Below are positions 1 through 8,148 of a stretch of DNA of 36,173 nt, piece after piece. The stretch's first letter is position 1. Each line of letters starts with the position of its first letter. The position numbers and the translations under genes were made by a program. The notes beneath the pieces are model-generated. The model was not told where the DNA came from, ran no database searches, and saw only the letters and a program-made list of their open reading frames with translations. Origin of the DNA: an uncultured Acidobacteriota bacterium (lineage in GTDB: Bacteria; Acidobacteriota; Terriglobia; Bryobacterales; Bryobacteraceae); NCBI GenBank assembly GCA_900696665.1, contig CAADGY010000215.1, forward strand, positions 1 through 36,173, written 5' to 3'.

Positions 1-13
1 CCGGCGGCGGCCA

Positions 14-44
14 CCCGCCCGAGCGTCCGGGCGGGGCGCGCCCC
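14..44. other. GC-rich inverted repeats at window edge
   Basis: An 8-bp perfect stem (CCCGCCCG at 14-21 with CGGGCGGG at 28-35, 6-nt loop) is followed by an overlapping 12-bp palindrome (GGGGCGCGCCCC, 33-44). It could end transcription of a gene lying left of the window, but no T-run follows, so an intrinsic terminator is not shown. The gene on the left cannot be seen. Confidence 0.3.
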
Positions 45-135
45 GGAACTACTCGGAATTGTGTCTGCCAAGAACCTCCGCCGGCAGAGGTGGTCGTTCC
101 CGAGCGCTATTTTGCACCGCGAAGTAGCTAGCTCA

Positions 136-176
136 GTTAGGCGGTTGAAACCGCTTGAACACGCCGCTGCGCTAAC
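136..176 (+). promoter_or_regulatory. structured leader or operator before first gene
   Basis: GCGGTT at 141-146 and AACCGC at 149-154 form a near-perfect palindrome with a 2-base centre, which suits a protein-binding operator better than an RNA hairpin. Around it GTTAG (136-140) can pair with CTAAC (172-176). The element lies 12-52 bases before the ATG at 188. No convincing sigma-70 boxes were found beside it. The regulatory role is inference. Confidence 0.3.
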
Positions 177-187
177 CTGATGATGTA

Positions 188-1111
188 ATGCACTACCGTT
201 TTGGTCCCTGGCAACTGATGCTGGGCGTCGTGCTTTTGTGCACCGCTCTTATAGGAGTGATGTTTTATCACCGGTCCCACAGGGATCTGAGCGATGCGGA
301 GCTCTTTGCACATCTGCCGGAAAATACGTCCCTCACCATATTTGTCGATCTCAAGAGCATGCGCCGCGCGGGAATTCTGGATATGCTGGCCGGCTCCAAA
401 ATGGTCGAAGAGGACGATTACCGGAAGTTTGTTGAACGCACGGGCTTCGACTATCGCACGGACCTCGACGCCGTATTCGCCGGTTTTCGGGACGGAAAAA
501 ACTATTACCTCATCAAGGGCCGTTTTGACTGGAATTCACTGAAGCAGTATGCCATACAGGAAGGCGGCAGTTGCCAGAACGGTCTCTGCTATATGAATGC
601 CAGTTCCTCCGGACGTTACATTTCTTTTATGCCGCTTCGCTCGCGAGTGCTGGCCATGACCGTCGGACCCGATCAGCATGAAGCCCGCCGTTTGGCCGAG
701 AACGACAGCGAACAGCCTTACCCCGAAGTGCCCGGGGCGCCGGTCTGGGCCATCGCCTCTCCCCGCGCCCTTGGCAATTCAGGTTCACTTCCGCCCGGAA
801 CGCGATTATTCGCGAAGGCGCTCGAGAACGCCGAACACATCACTGTGTCTCTGAATCCGCAGGGCAATCAATTTCAGGCGCGTATGCGTGTCGTTTGCCG
901 GACGCCGGAAGATGCGGTGGTGTTGGGCGCTCAGCTCGAGAAAGTCACGGACGTACTCCGGAAGTTGATTCAAAGAAGCGACCAGACCCCCAACCCGAAC
1001 GACCTGAGTGGCGTTCTAACGGCCGGGGTATTCCGCCGGGACGACCGCATTGTATATGGGCAGTGGCCCATCGAGCGTTCTTTTCTTGAAAGCGTCGCCG
1101 GAGGTTCCTGA
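188..1111 (+). CDS. membrane-anchored protein of unknown function
   Basis: A 307-residue protein with one N-terminal hydrophobic segment (about residues 7-27), then a soluble part that should lie outside the cytoplasmic membrane. It has no motif I can assign to an enzyme. The section after the anchor (HLPENTSLTIFVDLKSMRRA) resembles proteins of the loose DUF3352-like kind in which a short phrase on values or penalties precedes repeated alpha/beta units, but this is only a resemblance. Two cysteines (in CQNGLC) near residue 130 could form a disulphide. The ATG at 188 is chosen because it places the hydrophobic segment at the N-terminus. The stop codon is directly followed by the TTG start of the sugar kinase gene, so the two are probably co-transcribed and translationally coupled. 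Function unknown. Confidence 0.75.
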   Translation: MHYRFGPWQLMLGVVLLCTALIGVMFYHRSHRDLSDAELFAHLPENTSLTIFVDLKSMRRAGILDMLAGSKMVEEDDYRKFVERTGFDYRTDLDAVFAGFRDGKNYYLIKGRFDWNSLKQYAIQEGGSCQNGLCYMNASSSGRYISFMPLRSRVLAMTVGPDQHEARRLAENDSEQPYPEVPGAPVWAIASPRALGNSGSLPPGTRLFAKALENAEHITVSLNPQGNQFQARMRVVCRTPEDAVVLGAQLEKVTDVLRKLIQRSDQTPNPNDLSGVLTAGVFRRDDRIVYGQWPIERSFLESVAGGS

Positions 1112-2080
1112 TTGCCTCTCCCCTCGCCGAGCGGTGTTCTGTGCTGCGGCAACATTGTTTTTGACATTCTCGTCAACGCGGTGGACACCTTCGCCTGGGG
1201 CGCCACAACATGGGTGGACTCCATCGGACAGAGCATAGGCGGAAACGGGGCTAATACCACCTTCACTCTCGCGCGGCTCGGGGTACCCGCCGGTCTCATC
1301 GGACCTGCCGGAAACGACACGGCCGGAGAGCGGATGATTGCATTGCTTAAGGACGCCGGAGCCGATATCTCCCGCATCGAGCGCCTGGAAGAACAGACCG
1401 CCACCACGGTTGCCCTGGTGCGTTCCGATGGGGCGCGCGCCTTTCTGCACCGGCCTGGTGTCAGCTCCATGGCATTCGAAAATCCCGCTTCGTTCGACGA
1501 GGTTTCTGACAACTATTCACACTTCCACATGGCAAACGTTTTTGCGCTGCCCAAGCTCCGCCGTACGGCGGTGGAGACACTTCGCAACGCATTGGACCGG
1601 GGTATGACGACATCGCTCGATACCGGTTGGGATGCAAAGGGCGAGTGGCTCAACGTGGCCGGCCCACTTTTGCCGCACCTGGACGTCTTGTTCGTGAACG
1701 AGGACGAGGCTCGCCACCTGAGCGGCGCCTCGGAGCCTGAATCCGCCGCCCGGTTCTTCCTCGATCGCGGCACGGCTGCCGTCGTCGTCAAACTCGGGGA
1801 GCGTGGATGTTACGCGGAGTCGGCCGATTTTAGCTTCCATGCGCCCTCCTTCGAGGTCAATGCAATAGACACAACCGGCGCGGGAGATTGTTTTACAGCA
1901 GGCTTTCTTGCGTCGCTGCATTATGGGGTGGGACCTGAAGACGCCGCCAGGTTTGCAAACGCCGTGGGAGCTTTGAATGTTCAATCATTGGGATCGGTTG
2001 CAGGAATCCAGTCCGCCGGAGGCGAACGCACCTTCCCCTCGGGTGATCCTGTCACGACAAGACGGCGCCCATTTTTGTGA
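1112..2080 (+). CDS. PfkB-family carbohydrate kinase
   Basis: Cytoplasmic sugar or nucleoside kinase of the ribokinase/PfkB fold, 322 residues, close to the usual 300-330. The N-terminal substrate motif is seen as GGNGANTTFTLARLG (about 43-57), and the C-terminal PfkB signature DTTGAGDCFTAGF (253-265) carries the catalytic base Asp259 and the anion-hole glycines. NEDEA (196-200) matches the NxxE magnesium motif region. The start is TTG at 1112, directly after the previous stop; the frame has no earlier methionine that fits. The substrate cannot be told from sequence: ribose, fructose, adenosine and KDG kinases share these motifs. The epimerase-like gene starts 4 bases after the stop, which suggests sugar metabolism. 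Confidence 0.9.
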   Translation: MPLPSPSGVLCCGNIVFDILVNAVDTFAWGATTWVDSIGQSIGGNGANTTFTLARLGVPAGLIGPAGNDTAGERMIALLKDAGADISRIERLEEQTATTVALVRSDGARAFLHRPGVSSMAFENPASFDEVSDNYSHFHMANVFALPKLRRTAVETLRNALDRGMTTSLDTGWDAKGEWLNVAGPLLPHLDVLFVNEDEARHLSGASEPESAARFFLDRGTAAVVVKLGERGCYAESADFSFHAPSFEVNAIDTTGAGDCFTAGFLASLHYGVGPEDAARFANAVGALNVQSLGSVAGIQSAGGERTFPSGDPVTTRRRPFL

Positions 2081-2084
2081 ACTG

Positions 2085-3138
2085 ATGAATGGTTCCTGCC
2101 GGTACGCTTTCCTGATCGCCTTTCTCATGACTTCTCTTTCCCCAGCCCAGAACTATTCCGCCGAACGTCTGACGGTGGATTCGGTGGAGATTGTACGCCT
2201 CCGCGACGTGGCTCGTGATATACAGGTCTCCATCGCTCCCTCGCTGGGAAACAACGCCTATGAAATGAAAGTGCGGGGGGAAGAACATTCTCTGGTTTCC
2301 TTACGGCAGTCCCGCAGAACTCAAAGCGAAACCGGTTCAGGCAGGCAACCCGTTTCTCGCACCGTGGGCCAACCGCATCGATCAGGAGGCATACTGGGCC
2401 AACGGCAGGAAATTCCTTCTCAACCCTCATCTCGAGAACTTCCGTCACGATCAAAGAAAACAGCCGATTCACGGACTGCTGGTATTTGCGGCCTGGAATG
2501 TGGTTGATCTGGAGGCCGGCGAAGACGCGGCCGAAGTCACCAGCAAGCTCGAGTTCTGGCGCCATCCCGAGTGGATGGCGCAGTTTCCCTTCGCGCATAC
2601 CATTGAGATGACGTACCGGCTCACGGGTGGAGTTCTCGAAGTTCAGACCCGCATTGCGAACGAGTCCGAGCAACCGATGCCGCTGGTCATCGGCTTCCAT
2701 ACCTATTACCAATTGCCCGGTGTGCCGCGCCACCTGTGGAAAGCGCACGTACCCGCGCGCGAATCGGCGGTGCTGTCCGATACACTGGTGCCCACCGGAG
2801 AGACACGCCGGGTCTCGTTTCAAAACCCGGTGAGCCTTGCCACAACGCCGCTCGATGATATTTTTGTCAACCTCGGCCGGAATGCGCAGGGGCGCGCCGA
2901 ATTTCGAGTTGACGACGGCGCCGGATCGGGGATCTCGGTGGAGTTCGGACCGAAATATACGGTTGGCATTGTTTATGCGCCGCCCGGACGCGACTTTATC
3001 TGCTTCGAGCCGATGACAGGCATCACAAACGGCTTCAATCTGGCACACAAGGGCGTGCACAAGGACCTGTTACAGACCGTGTCCGCGCGCGGCGCCTGGA
3101 AAGAAAGCTTCTGGATCAGGCCGCTACTTAAACCGTAG
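2085..3138 (+). pseudogene. aldose 1-epimerase-like gene, frameshifted
   Basis: A secreted mutarotase-like protein (galactose mutarotase fold), which interconverts alpha and beta anomers of aldoses. The first part, from ATG 2085, has a signal peptide (about residues 1-22, MNGSCRYAFLIAFLMTSLSP) and the start of the beta-sandwich. The frame is lost at the run of six G at 2275-2280. With five G the reading continues as RGKNILWFPYGSPAEL and stays open to TAG at 3136-3138. Family residues are intact after the break: the histidine of PIHG, the second histidine in GFHTYY, and the late glutamate in CFEPMTG. The repaired product would be about 350 residues, the normal length. Either this is a sequencing or assembly error in the homopolymer, or a very recent pseudogene. 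It follows the PfkB kinase by 4 bases. Confidence 0.85.
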
Positions 3139-3154
3139 AGCTTTCAACTATCAC

Positions 3155-3208
3155 CCATCAGCGATCAGCCAAACGGTTTAGCTGAAACTGAGCGCTGACC
3201 TCTGATGG
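3155..3208. terminator. candidate bidirectional terminator hairpin
   Basis: The 76-base gap between two convergent genes holds nested inverted repeats: CCATCAG (3155-3161) with CTGATGG (3202-3208), TCAGCG (3158-3163) with CGCTGA (3193-3198), and TCAGC (3165-3169) with GCTGA (3181-3185). AAACCGT (3130-3136) with ACGGTTT (3173-3179) is an alternative pairing. There is no T-run on either side, so factor-independent termination is uncertain. Confidence 0.4.
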
Positions 3209-3214
3209 CTTGTA

Positions 3215-4018
3215 TCAAGTGATGCTTTCCGCGCTGTAGCGCGCGATCAGGCCCGTGCGCACCGCATGGCGGTACACGCGGGCAAAGATCCAACATGACA
3301 GGGCGACATCGAACAACACCAGTCCGCCGGCACAAAACAGCATCGAAACCGGCGCGCCACCACCGGAGAGGATGGACCGCAGGCTCTCGAATACATACGA
3401 GGGAGGCAGCAGGCGTGCGATGGATTGCATCCAGCCGGGAAGTGTGGAAATGGGATAGAAGACGCCGGCAAAAGGTGAAACCAGCGCGGGAATGGGCCAG
3501 ACAAACCATTCCGCCGCCGGTCCCAGCCGCAGCACGATCGCCGCACCCACGATACCGAGCGCGATACCGAACAGAAACAGGACTAGCAGGAACGGCACGG
3601 CCAGCCAACCATAGATGAGGAGCGGCAGGCCGAAGATGGCACTCGCCATCGCGAGCATTACGGCTAACCCGATGGCGCTGGTAGTGGTAGTGGATACCAC
3701 CAGCCCCGCCAAGTACTCCCATATGGAAAGAGGCGTTGCGAAGACATTGAGGAAGTTCCGCGACCAGACATCTTCGAAGAACGCTGTCGTGACACCCTGC
3801 ATCACACGAATAAAGAAGTCCCACAACAATACGGCTCCCAGCAGGGCGGGGACAAAATTGAAGCCGGGCGCGGCCACGGTATTCAGGTACCGGCTGATGA
3901 ATCCCCAGAGGATGATATCGACGGCCACCCATGCAAACAATGGAAGGAAGCGCGCGAAACTGCCGCGCACAAGGTAGAAGTAGCGCAGGACAATGGCGGC
4001 AATGCGTTTGAAGGCCAT
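3215..4018 (-). CDS. ABC-2 type exporter permease
   Basis: Inner-membrane permease of an ABC-2 type exporter, 267 residues with about six hydrophobic segments (around 25-40, 57-75, 105-130, 138-165, 172-192 and 227-250). The layout matches the ABC2_membrane family: an amphipathic N-terminus, a conserved cytoplasmic stretch after the second segment (FFEDVWSRNFLNVFATPLS), and a PISTLPGWMQ re-entrant motif before the last segment. The partner ATPase lies 5 bases upstream on the same strand, so the two form an operon. ABC-2 exporters move drugs, polysaccharides or lipids; the substrate cannot be told from the sequence. Confidence 0.85.
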   Translation of the reverse strand: MAFKRIAAIVLRYFYLVRGSFARFLPLFAWVAVDIILWGFISRYLNTVAAPGFNFVPALLGAVLLWDFFIRVMQGVTTAFFEDVWSRNFLNVFATPLSIWEYLAGLVVSTTTTSAIGLAVMLAMASAIFGLPLLIYGWLAVPFLLVLFLFGIALGIVGAAIVLRLGPAAEWFVWPIPALVSPFAGVFYPISTLPGWMQSIARLLPPSYVFESLRSILSGGGAPVSMLFCAGGLVLFDVALSCWIFARVYRHAVRTGLIARYSAESIT

Positions 4019-4023
4019 CCCGA

Positions 4024-4761
4024 TCAGCGTTCCTCAAGCGAGAGCGGTTCGCGCGCCACGGTGATGAACAGCTCTTCGAGATTTTCTTTGCCGTGCTCGC
4101 GTGGCAGCGTCTTGGGATCGCCTTCCAGCAGGATTCTGCCGCGAGACAGGAATAGCACTCGGTGGCAGACGTCCTCCACCTCATACATATTGTGAGAGGT
4201 CCACAGCGCTCCACCTTTGCCGTGTGTGGCGACCGCGCGGATCTTCCGCCGCACCTCCCGCGCCGTAGATGGATCGAGGGATGCGGTCGGCTCGTCGAGC
4301 AGCAGCAGATCCGGGTTGTTGAGCATGGCTTTGGCCAGCGAGGCTCGCGTCTGTTCGCCGGAAGAGAGCACGCCACATCGCACATTCCGGAATCGCTGAA
4401 GATCAAACTCTTCGAGCAGCGCTTCAATTCGTCTTGCCGCATCGCTGATGCCGTAGATAAGCCCGAAGACGCGCAGGTTCTGGTATACGGTAAGGTTGCC
4501 GGGCAGGGGTGAGTATACGGCTGCGAAATTCGTGCGCGCCAAGGCCTGCCGGCGCCGCCGCGCCAAATTCAGGCCCTGGATCTCGATACTCCCTCCGCTG
4601 GGTTCGAGCACCCCGAGGATCATGTTAATGGTGGTCGTCTTCCCCGCGCCATTGGGACCCAACAGCCCGACGATCTCATTGCGTCTGACATGGAATGAAA
4701 TGCGGTCCACGGCCGCAACATCACCGTAACTCTTGCTCAGGGCGGTGACACGGAGCACCAT
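4024..4761 (-). CDS. ABC exporter ATP-binding protein
   Basis: Cytoplasmic ATPase of the exporter whose permease is just downstream, 245 residues. Walker A is GPNGAGKT (35-42), the signature is LSSGEQ (132-137), Walker B is DLLLLDE (151-157) with D-loop SLDP, and the switch histidine is His190. The signature has SSGE rather than SGGQ. The Q-loop is unusual: where most relatives have a glutamine (as in VPQ) this protein reads AAVYSPLPGNLTV (80-92). I recall a subfamily of ABC-2 ATPases with this YSxLPxxLTV form, so it is probably a family trait and not damage. The ATG at 4761 faces the hydrolase gene across a 63-base divergent gap. Confidence 0.92.
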   Translation of the reverse strand: MVLRVTALSKSYGDVAAVDRISFHVRRNEIVGLLGPNGAGKTTTINMILGVLEPSGGSIEIQGLNLARRRRQALARTNFAAVYSPLPGNLTVYQNLRVFGLIYGISDAARRIEALLEEFDLQRFRNVRCGVLSSGEQTRASLAKAMLNNPDLLLLDEPTASLDPSTAREVRRKIRAVATHGKGGALWTSHNMYEVEDVCHRVLFLSRGRILLEGDPKTLPREHGKENLEELFITVAREPLSLEER

Positions 4762-4824
4762 AATTCGAGGGTAACCCCGCGGCCGCCGTTACACCGGAAC
4801 AGCCAATCCCGATACGCTAGGATT

Positions 4825-6072
4825 ATGCGAAACGGACCCTTTCTGCGACGGCGCGAGGCGCTCTCTTTACTGGGGTGGCTTCCCGCCGGGGCATCCGCGG
4901 CCACCGCCGGGACCGGCGCTCCACCCGACCAACCGGTGGACATGCGTCCCATCCCGGCCGATTCCGGCTCGCTTTACCCAAGTATGGAGCGGCTCGCCGC
5001 CCGCCGTGATTACTCGCATTCTTTTCTCAGCGATCGTTTTCAATCCGTAGAAGAGTACCAGACAGAGGGCCGCAAAATCCTGTTGAATGCATTTGGCTAC
5101 ACACCCCCGCGCATCGATCCCAAGGCAGAGGTGGTGGACCGCCGCGACCTTGGCGAATTCATTCGTGAAAAAATTGTTTTTTCGACCACACCCGATTTCC
5201 GCATCGCCGCCTATCTGCACCTCCCGGGTAATGCCAAAGGCCGTGTTCCAGCGATTGTCGATCTGCATTCGCACGGAGGCATGTTTCTGTTCGGCAAAGA
5301 GAAAGTGATCGATTTTGGCACGAATCATCCCGCCATGGTCAAGTACCACAAGGAGAACTATGCCGGCAGGCCAACTGCAACCGCCCTGGTGCGCCGTGGC
5401 TATGCGGTGATCACGATCGACGCCTTTCCGTTTGGCGAGCGGCGGCTGATGATGCCTGAAGACGCGGGCTACGGCTGGGAGCGCTCCCGCTATAGCATTC
5501 AGGACGTTGAACACCTGAATGCAAAGTGCCGGCGGAAAGAATCGACGATCGTCAAGTCGCTGATGTATGCGGGAATGACCTGGCCGGGCATCGTCGCCTG
5601 GGACGACATGCGAACCGTAGACTATCTGACGACGCGTCCCGAGATCGACCCGGACAGAATCGGTTGTGTCGGTGTGTCTCTTGGCGGGTATCGCTCATTG
5701 CTGCTGTCAGGACTGGATGACCGCATCCGGGCTGGATGTGTGGCCGGCTTCATGTCAACGGTGCGGCCGATGATCCAGCGCCATATGGACACACATTCCT
5801 TCGTCCACTTCATCCCGGCGGTACACGCGAACCTGGATTTTCCCGACGTTGTGGCATTGCGCGCGCCCAAACCCTTGATGGTGCTGCAATGTAGCCGTGA
5901 CGGGCTTTTTCCGCCAGCCGGCATGAAAGACTCGGTGACGAAAATTGCGGCCATCTACAAAAAAGCCGGAGCGGAAGACGCTTTTACTTCGCGTTTCTAC
6001 GACGTGCCGCACATTTTTAATCTCGCAATGCAGGATGATGCGTTCGCCTGGTTCGACCGCCACCTGAAGTGA
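4825..6072 (+). CDS. Tat-exported alpha/beta hydrolase
   Basis: Predicted periplasmic serine esterase or peptidase-like hydrolase, 415 residues. The N-terminus RRREALSLLGWLPAGASAA (8-26) looks like a twin-arginine signal, although the exact SRRxFLK pattern is loose. The nucleophile elbow is GVSLGG with Ser285, the acid is probably Asp359 (CSRDGLFPP) and the base His396 (DVPHIFN). The oxyanion region is HSHGG (148-152). The layout is like the Abhydrolase_7 / acetyl xylan esterase-related group of about 400 residues, common in Acidobacteria and Planctomycetes. The substrate is not known; ester bonds of plant polysaccharides are one possibility. It is alone on its strand and divergent from the ABC exporter. 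Confidence 0.85.
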   Translation: MRNGPFLRRREALSLLGWLPAGASAATAGTGAPPDQPVDMRPIPADSGSLYPSMERLAARRDYSHSFLSDRFQSVEEYQTEGRKILLNAFGYTPPRIDPKAEVVDRRDLGEFIREKIVFSTTPDFRIAAYLHLPGNAKGRVPAIVDLHSHGGMFLFGKEKVIDFGTNHPAMVKYHKENYAGRPTATALVRRGYAVITIDAFPFGERRLMMPEDAGYGWERSRYSIQDVEHLNAKCRRKESTIVKSLMYAGMTWPGIVAWDDMRTVDYLTTRPEIDPDRIGCVGVSLGGYRSLLLSGLDDRIRAGCVAGFMSTVRPMIQRHMDTHSFVHFIPAVHANLDFPDVVALRAPKPLMVLQCSRDGLFPPAGMKDSVTKIAAIYKKAGAEDAFTSRFYDVPHIFNLAMQDDAFAWFDRHLK

Positions 6073-6142
6073 TGCGGAAGGGTTGGGGCGGCCGCGTTTA
6101 GTACCCATAACTCTACCCGCTGCGCGGCGCACCCCCTTGCGG

Positions 6143-6171
6143 TTGACATCGTTACCGGTGTCCGCTATATT
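6143..6171 (+). promoter_or_regulatory. sigma-70 type promoter for rpsA
   Basis: TTGACA (6143-6148) matches the -35 consensus exactly, and TATATT (6166-6171) is one base from the -10 consensus, with the optimal 17-base spacer. Transcription should start near 6178. This is the best promoter in the window, which fits a highly expressed ribosomal protein gene downstream. Confidence 0.75.
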
Positions 6172-6364
6172 GCTGAAGTACTGATCTATCAATGGCTTGT
6201 AGTATTTGGTGGTGAGAAATTCAGGCGCGGGCCAGGAACTGAAGGTATGTCTGCCGCATGGTGGTGCCTGGAGCGCTTCGATCAGGTTGACATACGTGGT
6301 ACCGCATCCGGCGCAGTCACCAGCTTCCCAGGCCTTGAACGATCGACGGGTCGGAGAATTGGCT
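6172..6364 (+). other. long 5' leader of rpsA
   Basis: About 187 bases lie between the likely transcription start and the chosen ATG. The frame of rpsA stays open upstream to 6206, but that extension does not look like an S1 protein and would lack a ribosome binding site. The ATG at 6365 has GGAG at 6353-6356 with an 8-base spacer. In enterobacteria rpsA mRNA is controlled by S1 binding its own leader; a similar role here is inference. Confidence 0.45.
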
Positions 6365-8089
6365 ATGGCCGGCAATCAGGATGAGGGGCGTACGGATCCT
6401 ACCGTTCGGCCCGAGGAACCAGACTACGAACAACTCATCGATGACTACAGTCATTTCTCGCCACCCTCCGAAGGCGAGATTTTGCAGGGTACCGTCCTGA
6501 AGGTAACCGAAAACGAAGTGATCGTCGATTTTGGATACAAATCAGAGGGGCTCGTACCCATCGAGCAGTTTCGCGCTCCGGATGGCAGCATAAGCGTTCA
6601 AACAGGCGACGTCATCGACGTCATGGTGGACCGCAGCGCCGAAGTGGAAGGTTACATTCTGCTTTCGCACGATAAGGCCACTCGTATTCGCGCCTGGGAC
6701 AATCTGGAAAAAGCCTATCGCGAAGGGCTTCTCGTGGCCGGACGCGTTCTGGGCCGCATCAAAGGCGGCCTGTCGGTGGATGTGGGAGTTCAGGCGTTCA
6801 TGCCGGGATCGCAGGCAGACATCCGCCCTTTGCATAACCTGGATGCTCTCATCGGCCAGGATATTCCGATAAAGATTGTCAAGCTCAACCGCCGCCGGGG
6901 CAACGTCGTGGTCTCGCGAAAGCTGGCCATGGAGGAAGAACTGCGCACCCGCAAGACGCAGGCGCTGGACCATCTTTATGAGGGCGCTATCGTCACGGGA
7001 ACGGTCAAAAACCTGGCCGACTACGGCGCTTTCATTGATCTGGGCGGCATCGACGGACTCCTTCACGTGAGCGACATGTCGTACGGCCGTGTGGGTCATC
7101 CCTCGGAAATCCTGAATGTGAACGATGAGATCACCGTCAGAATCCTGAAGTTCGACCGCGAGAAAGAGCGCATATCGCTCGGGTTGAAGCAGTTGGTCCC
7201 CGATCCCTGGGAAGATATCGAGAGCCGGTATCCTCTCGAATCACGCGTGATCGGCCGTGTAGTAAGTATTACCGACTACGGTGCTTTCGTTGAGCTCGAA
7301 CCCGGCGTCGAAGGCCTGATTCACATCTCCGAAATGACGTGGTCGCGGCGAATGAAGCATCCGAGCCGCGTTGTGAAGGTAGGCGACCAGGTGGAAGCGG
7401 TCGTTCTGGAGGTAAAACCCAAGGAGCGCCGCATTTCACTGGGCATCAAGCAACTCGAAGCGGACCCCTGGACGACGGTCGCGGACCGCTACAGCGTCGG
7501 TTCCCTCGTGGAAGGACGTGTGCGCAAACTGACCGACTTCGGCGCCTTCATCGAAATAGAGGAGGGCGTAGACGGTCTCGTTCACATCTCCGATCTTTCC
7601 TGGGTGAAGCGAGTCAAGCATCCATCGGAAATCCTGAAAAAGGGCCAACTTGTGCAGGCTGTGATTCTCAACATCGACGCGTCGAATCGCCGGCTCTCCC
7701 TGGGGGTGAAGCAACTGCAACCGGACGCCTGGGAAACATTCTTCCGCTCGCACCAGGTAGGCGACATCGTGCGCGGAGTCGTCTGCCGCTCCGCTAATTT
7801 CGGAGTGTTTGTCGAATTGAGCCCCGGCGTCGAAGGCCTTTGTCATAACTCTGAGACTCCGGGAGCGGCCGACCGGCGGAAGGATGAGCCACCGGTTCCC
7901 ATCGGCCAGGAATTCGATTTCAAGATCATCAAAATGAACGAGGCCGAAAAGAAGATCGGCCTTAGCATCCGTGCTGTGGCGGACGACGAGGAGAGAGTTC
8001 GGCTCGAGGATTACCAGCGCCAGGCCGCTGCCGCAACTATGACCATCGAGGAGGTCATGAACCTGAAGGAACAGGGTGAGGGGCGCTGA
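6365..8089 (+). CDS. rpsA: 30S ribosomal protein S1
   Basis: Ribosomal protein S1 binds mRNA single strands on the 30S subunit and helps initiation. The 574-residue product has six S1 (OB-fold) domains at about 36-103, 121-186, 206-275, 292-361, 379-448 and 465-536. The middle ones carry the typical DYGAFI/VEL and GLxHISxM/LSW signatures. The N-terminal acidic stretch (1-35) precedes domain 1, which with domain 2 docks to the ribosome in the known family. Six domains is the Gram-negative full-length form. The start at 6365 is chosen for its GGAG at the right distance and for normal family length. An HU/IHF-type gene follows after 59 bases, as ihfB follows rpsA in E. coli. Confidence 0.95.
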   Translation: MAGNQDEGRTDPTVRPEEPDYEQLIDDYSHFSPPSEGEILQGTVLKVTENEVIVDFGYKSEGLVPIEQFRAPDGSISVQTGDVIDVMVDRSAEVEGYILLSHDKATRIRAWDNLEKAYREGLLVAGRVLGRIKGGLSVDVGVQAFMPGSQADIRPLHNLDALIGQDIPIKIVKLNRRRGNVVVSRKLAMEEELRTRKTQALDHLYEGAIVTGTVKNLADYGAFIDLGGIDGLLHVSDMSYGRVGHPSEILNVNDEITVRILKFDREKERISLGLKQLVPDPWEDIESRYPLESRVIGRVVSITDYGAFVELEPGVEGLIHISEMTWSRRMKHPSRVVKVGDQVEAVVLEVKPKERRISLGIKQLEADPWTTVADRYSVGSLVEGRVRKLTDFGAFIEIEEGVDGLVHISDLSWVKRVKHPSEILKKGQLVQAVILNIDASNRRLSLGVKQLQPDAWETFFRSHQVGDIVRGVVCRSANFGVFVELSPGVEGLCHNSETPGAADRRKDEPPVPIGQEFDFKIIKMNEAEKKIGLSIRAVADDEERVRLEDYQRQAAAATMTIEEVMNLKEQGEGR

Positions 8090-8100
8090 ATGCGCCTCAC
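8076..8100 (+). terminator. hairpin enclosing the rpsA stop codon
   Basis: GTGAGG (8076-8081) pairs with CCTCAC (8095-8100), and CGC (8084-8086) pairs with GCG (8092-8094), with two bulged G at 8082-8083. The 5-base loop 8087-8091 contains the TGA stop codon of rpsA. No T-run follows, so it may be an mRNA stability or attenuation element and not a true intrinsic terminator. It separates rpsA from the DNA-binding protein gene. Confidence 0.45.
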
Positions 8101-8148
8101 GGCAGAATCCATTCCCGGCGAATCAATAACACCTAAGGAGATGACGGA

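Noticed and set aside
14-44. intrinsic terminator of a gene left of the window
   Set aside because: Strong stem, but no T-run follows, so it is listed only as an inverted repeat.
125-160. tRNA-like stretch (TAGCTCAGTTAG)
   Set aside because: It resembles a D-arm, but there is no acceptor stem, no anticodon arm of the right form and no TTCGA T-loop downstream.
970-1512. minus-strand open frame of 180 codons
   Set aside because: It lies across two clear plus-strand genes and has no motif; a shadow of high-GC coding.
2125-3060. long minus-strand frame opposite the epimerase
   Set aside because: The plus strand has recognisable family motifs across the whole stretch; the minus frame has none.
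3165-4442. 425-codon minus-strand frame over the ABC genes
   Set aside because: It shares the strand but is in another frame than the permease and ATPase, and has the wrong composition for a membrane protein.
6206-6364. N-terminal extension of rpsA by 53 codons
   Set aside because: The extension has no S1-like sequence or ribosome binding site and lies in the predicted leader; ATG 6365 gives the normal length.
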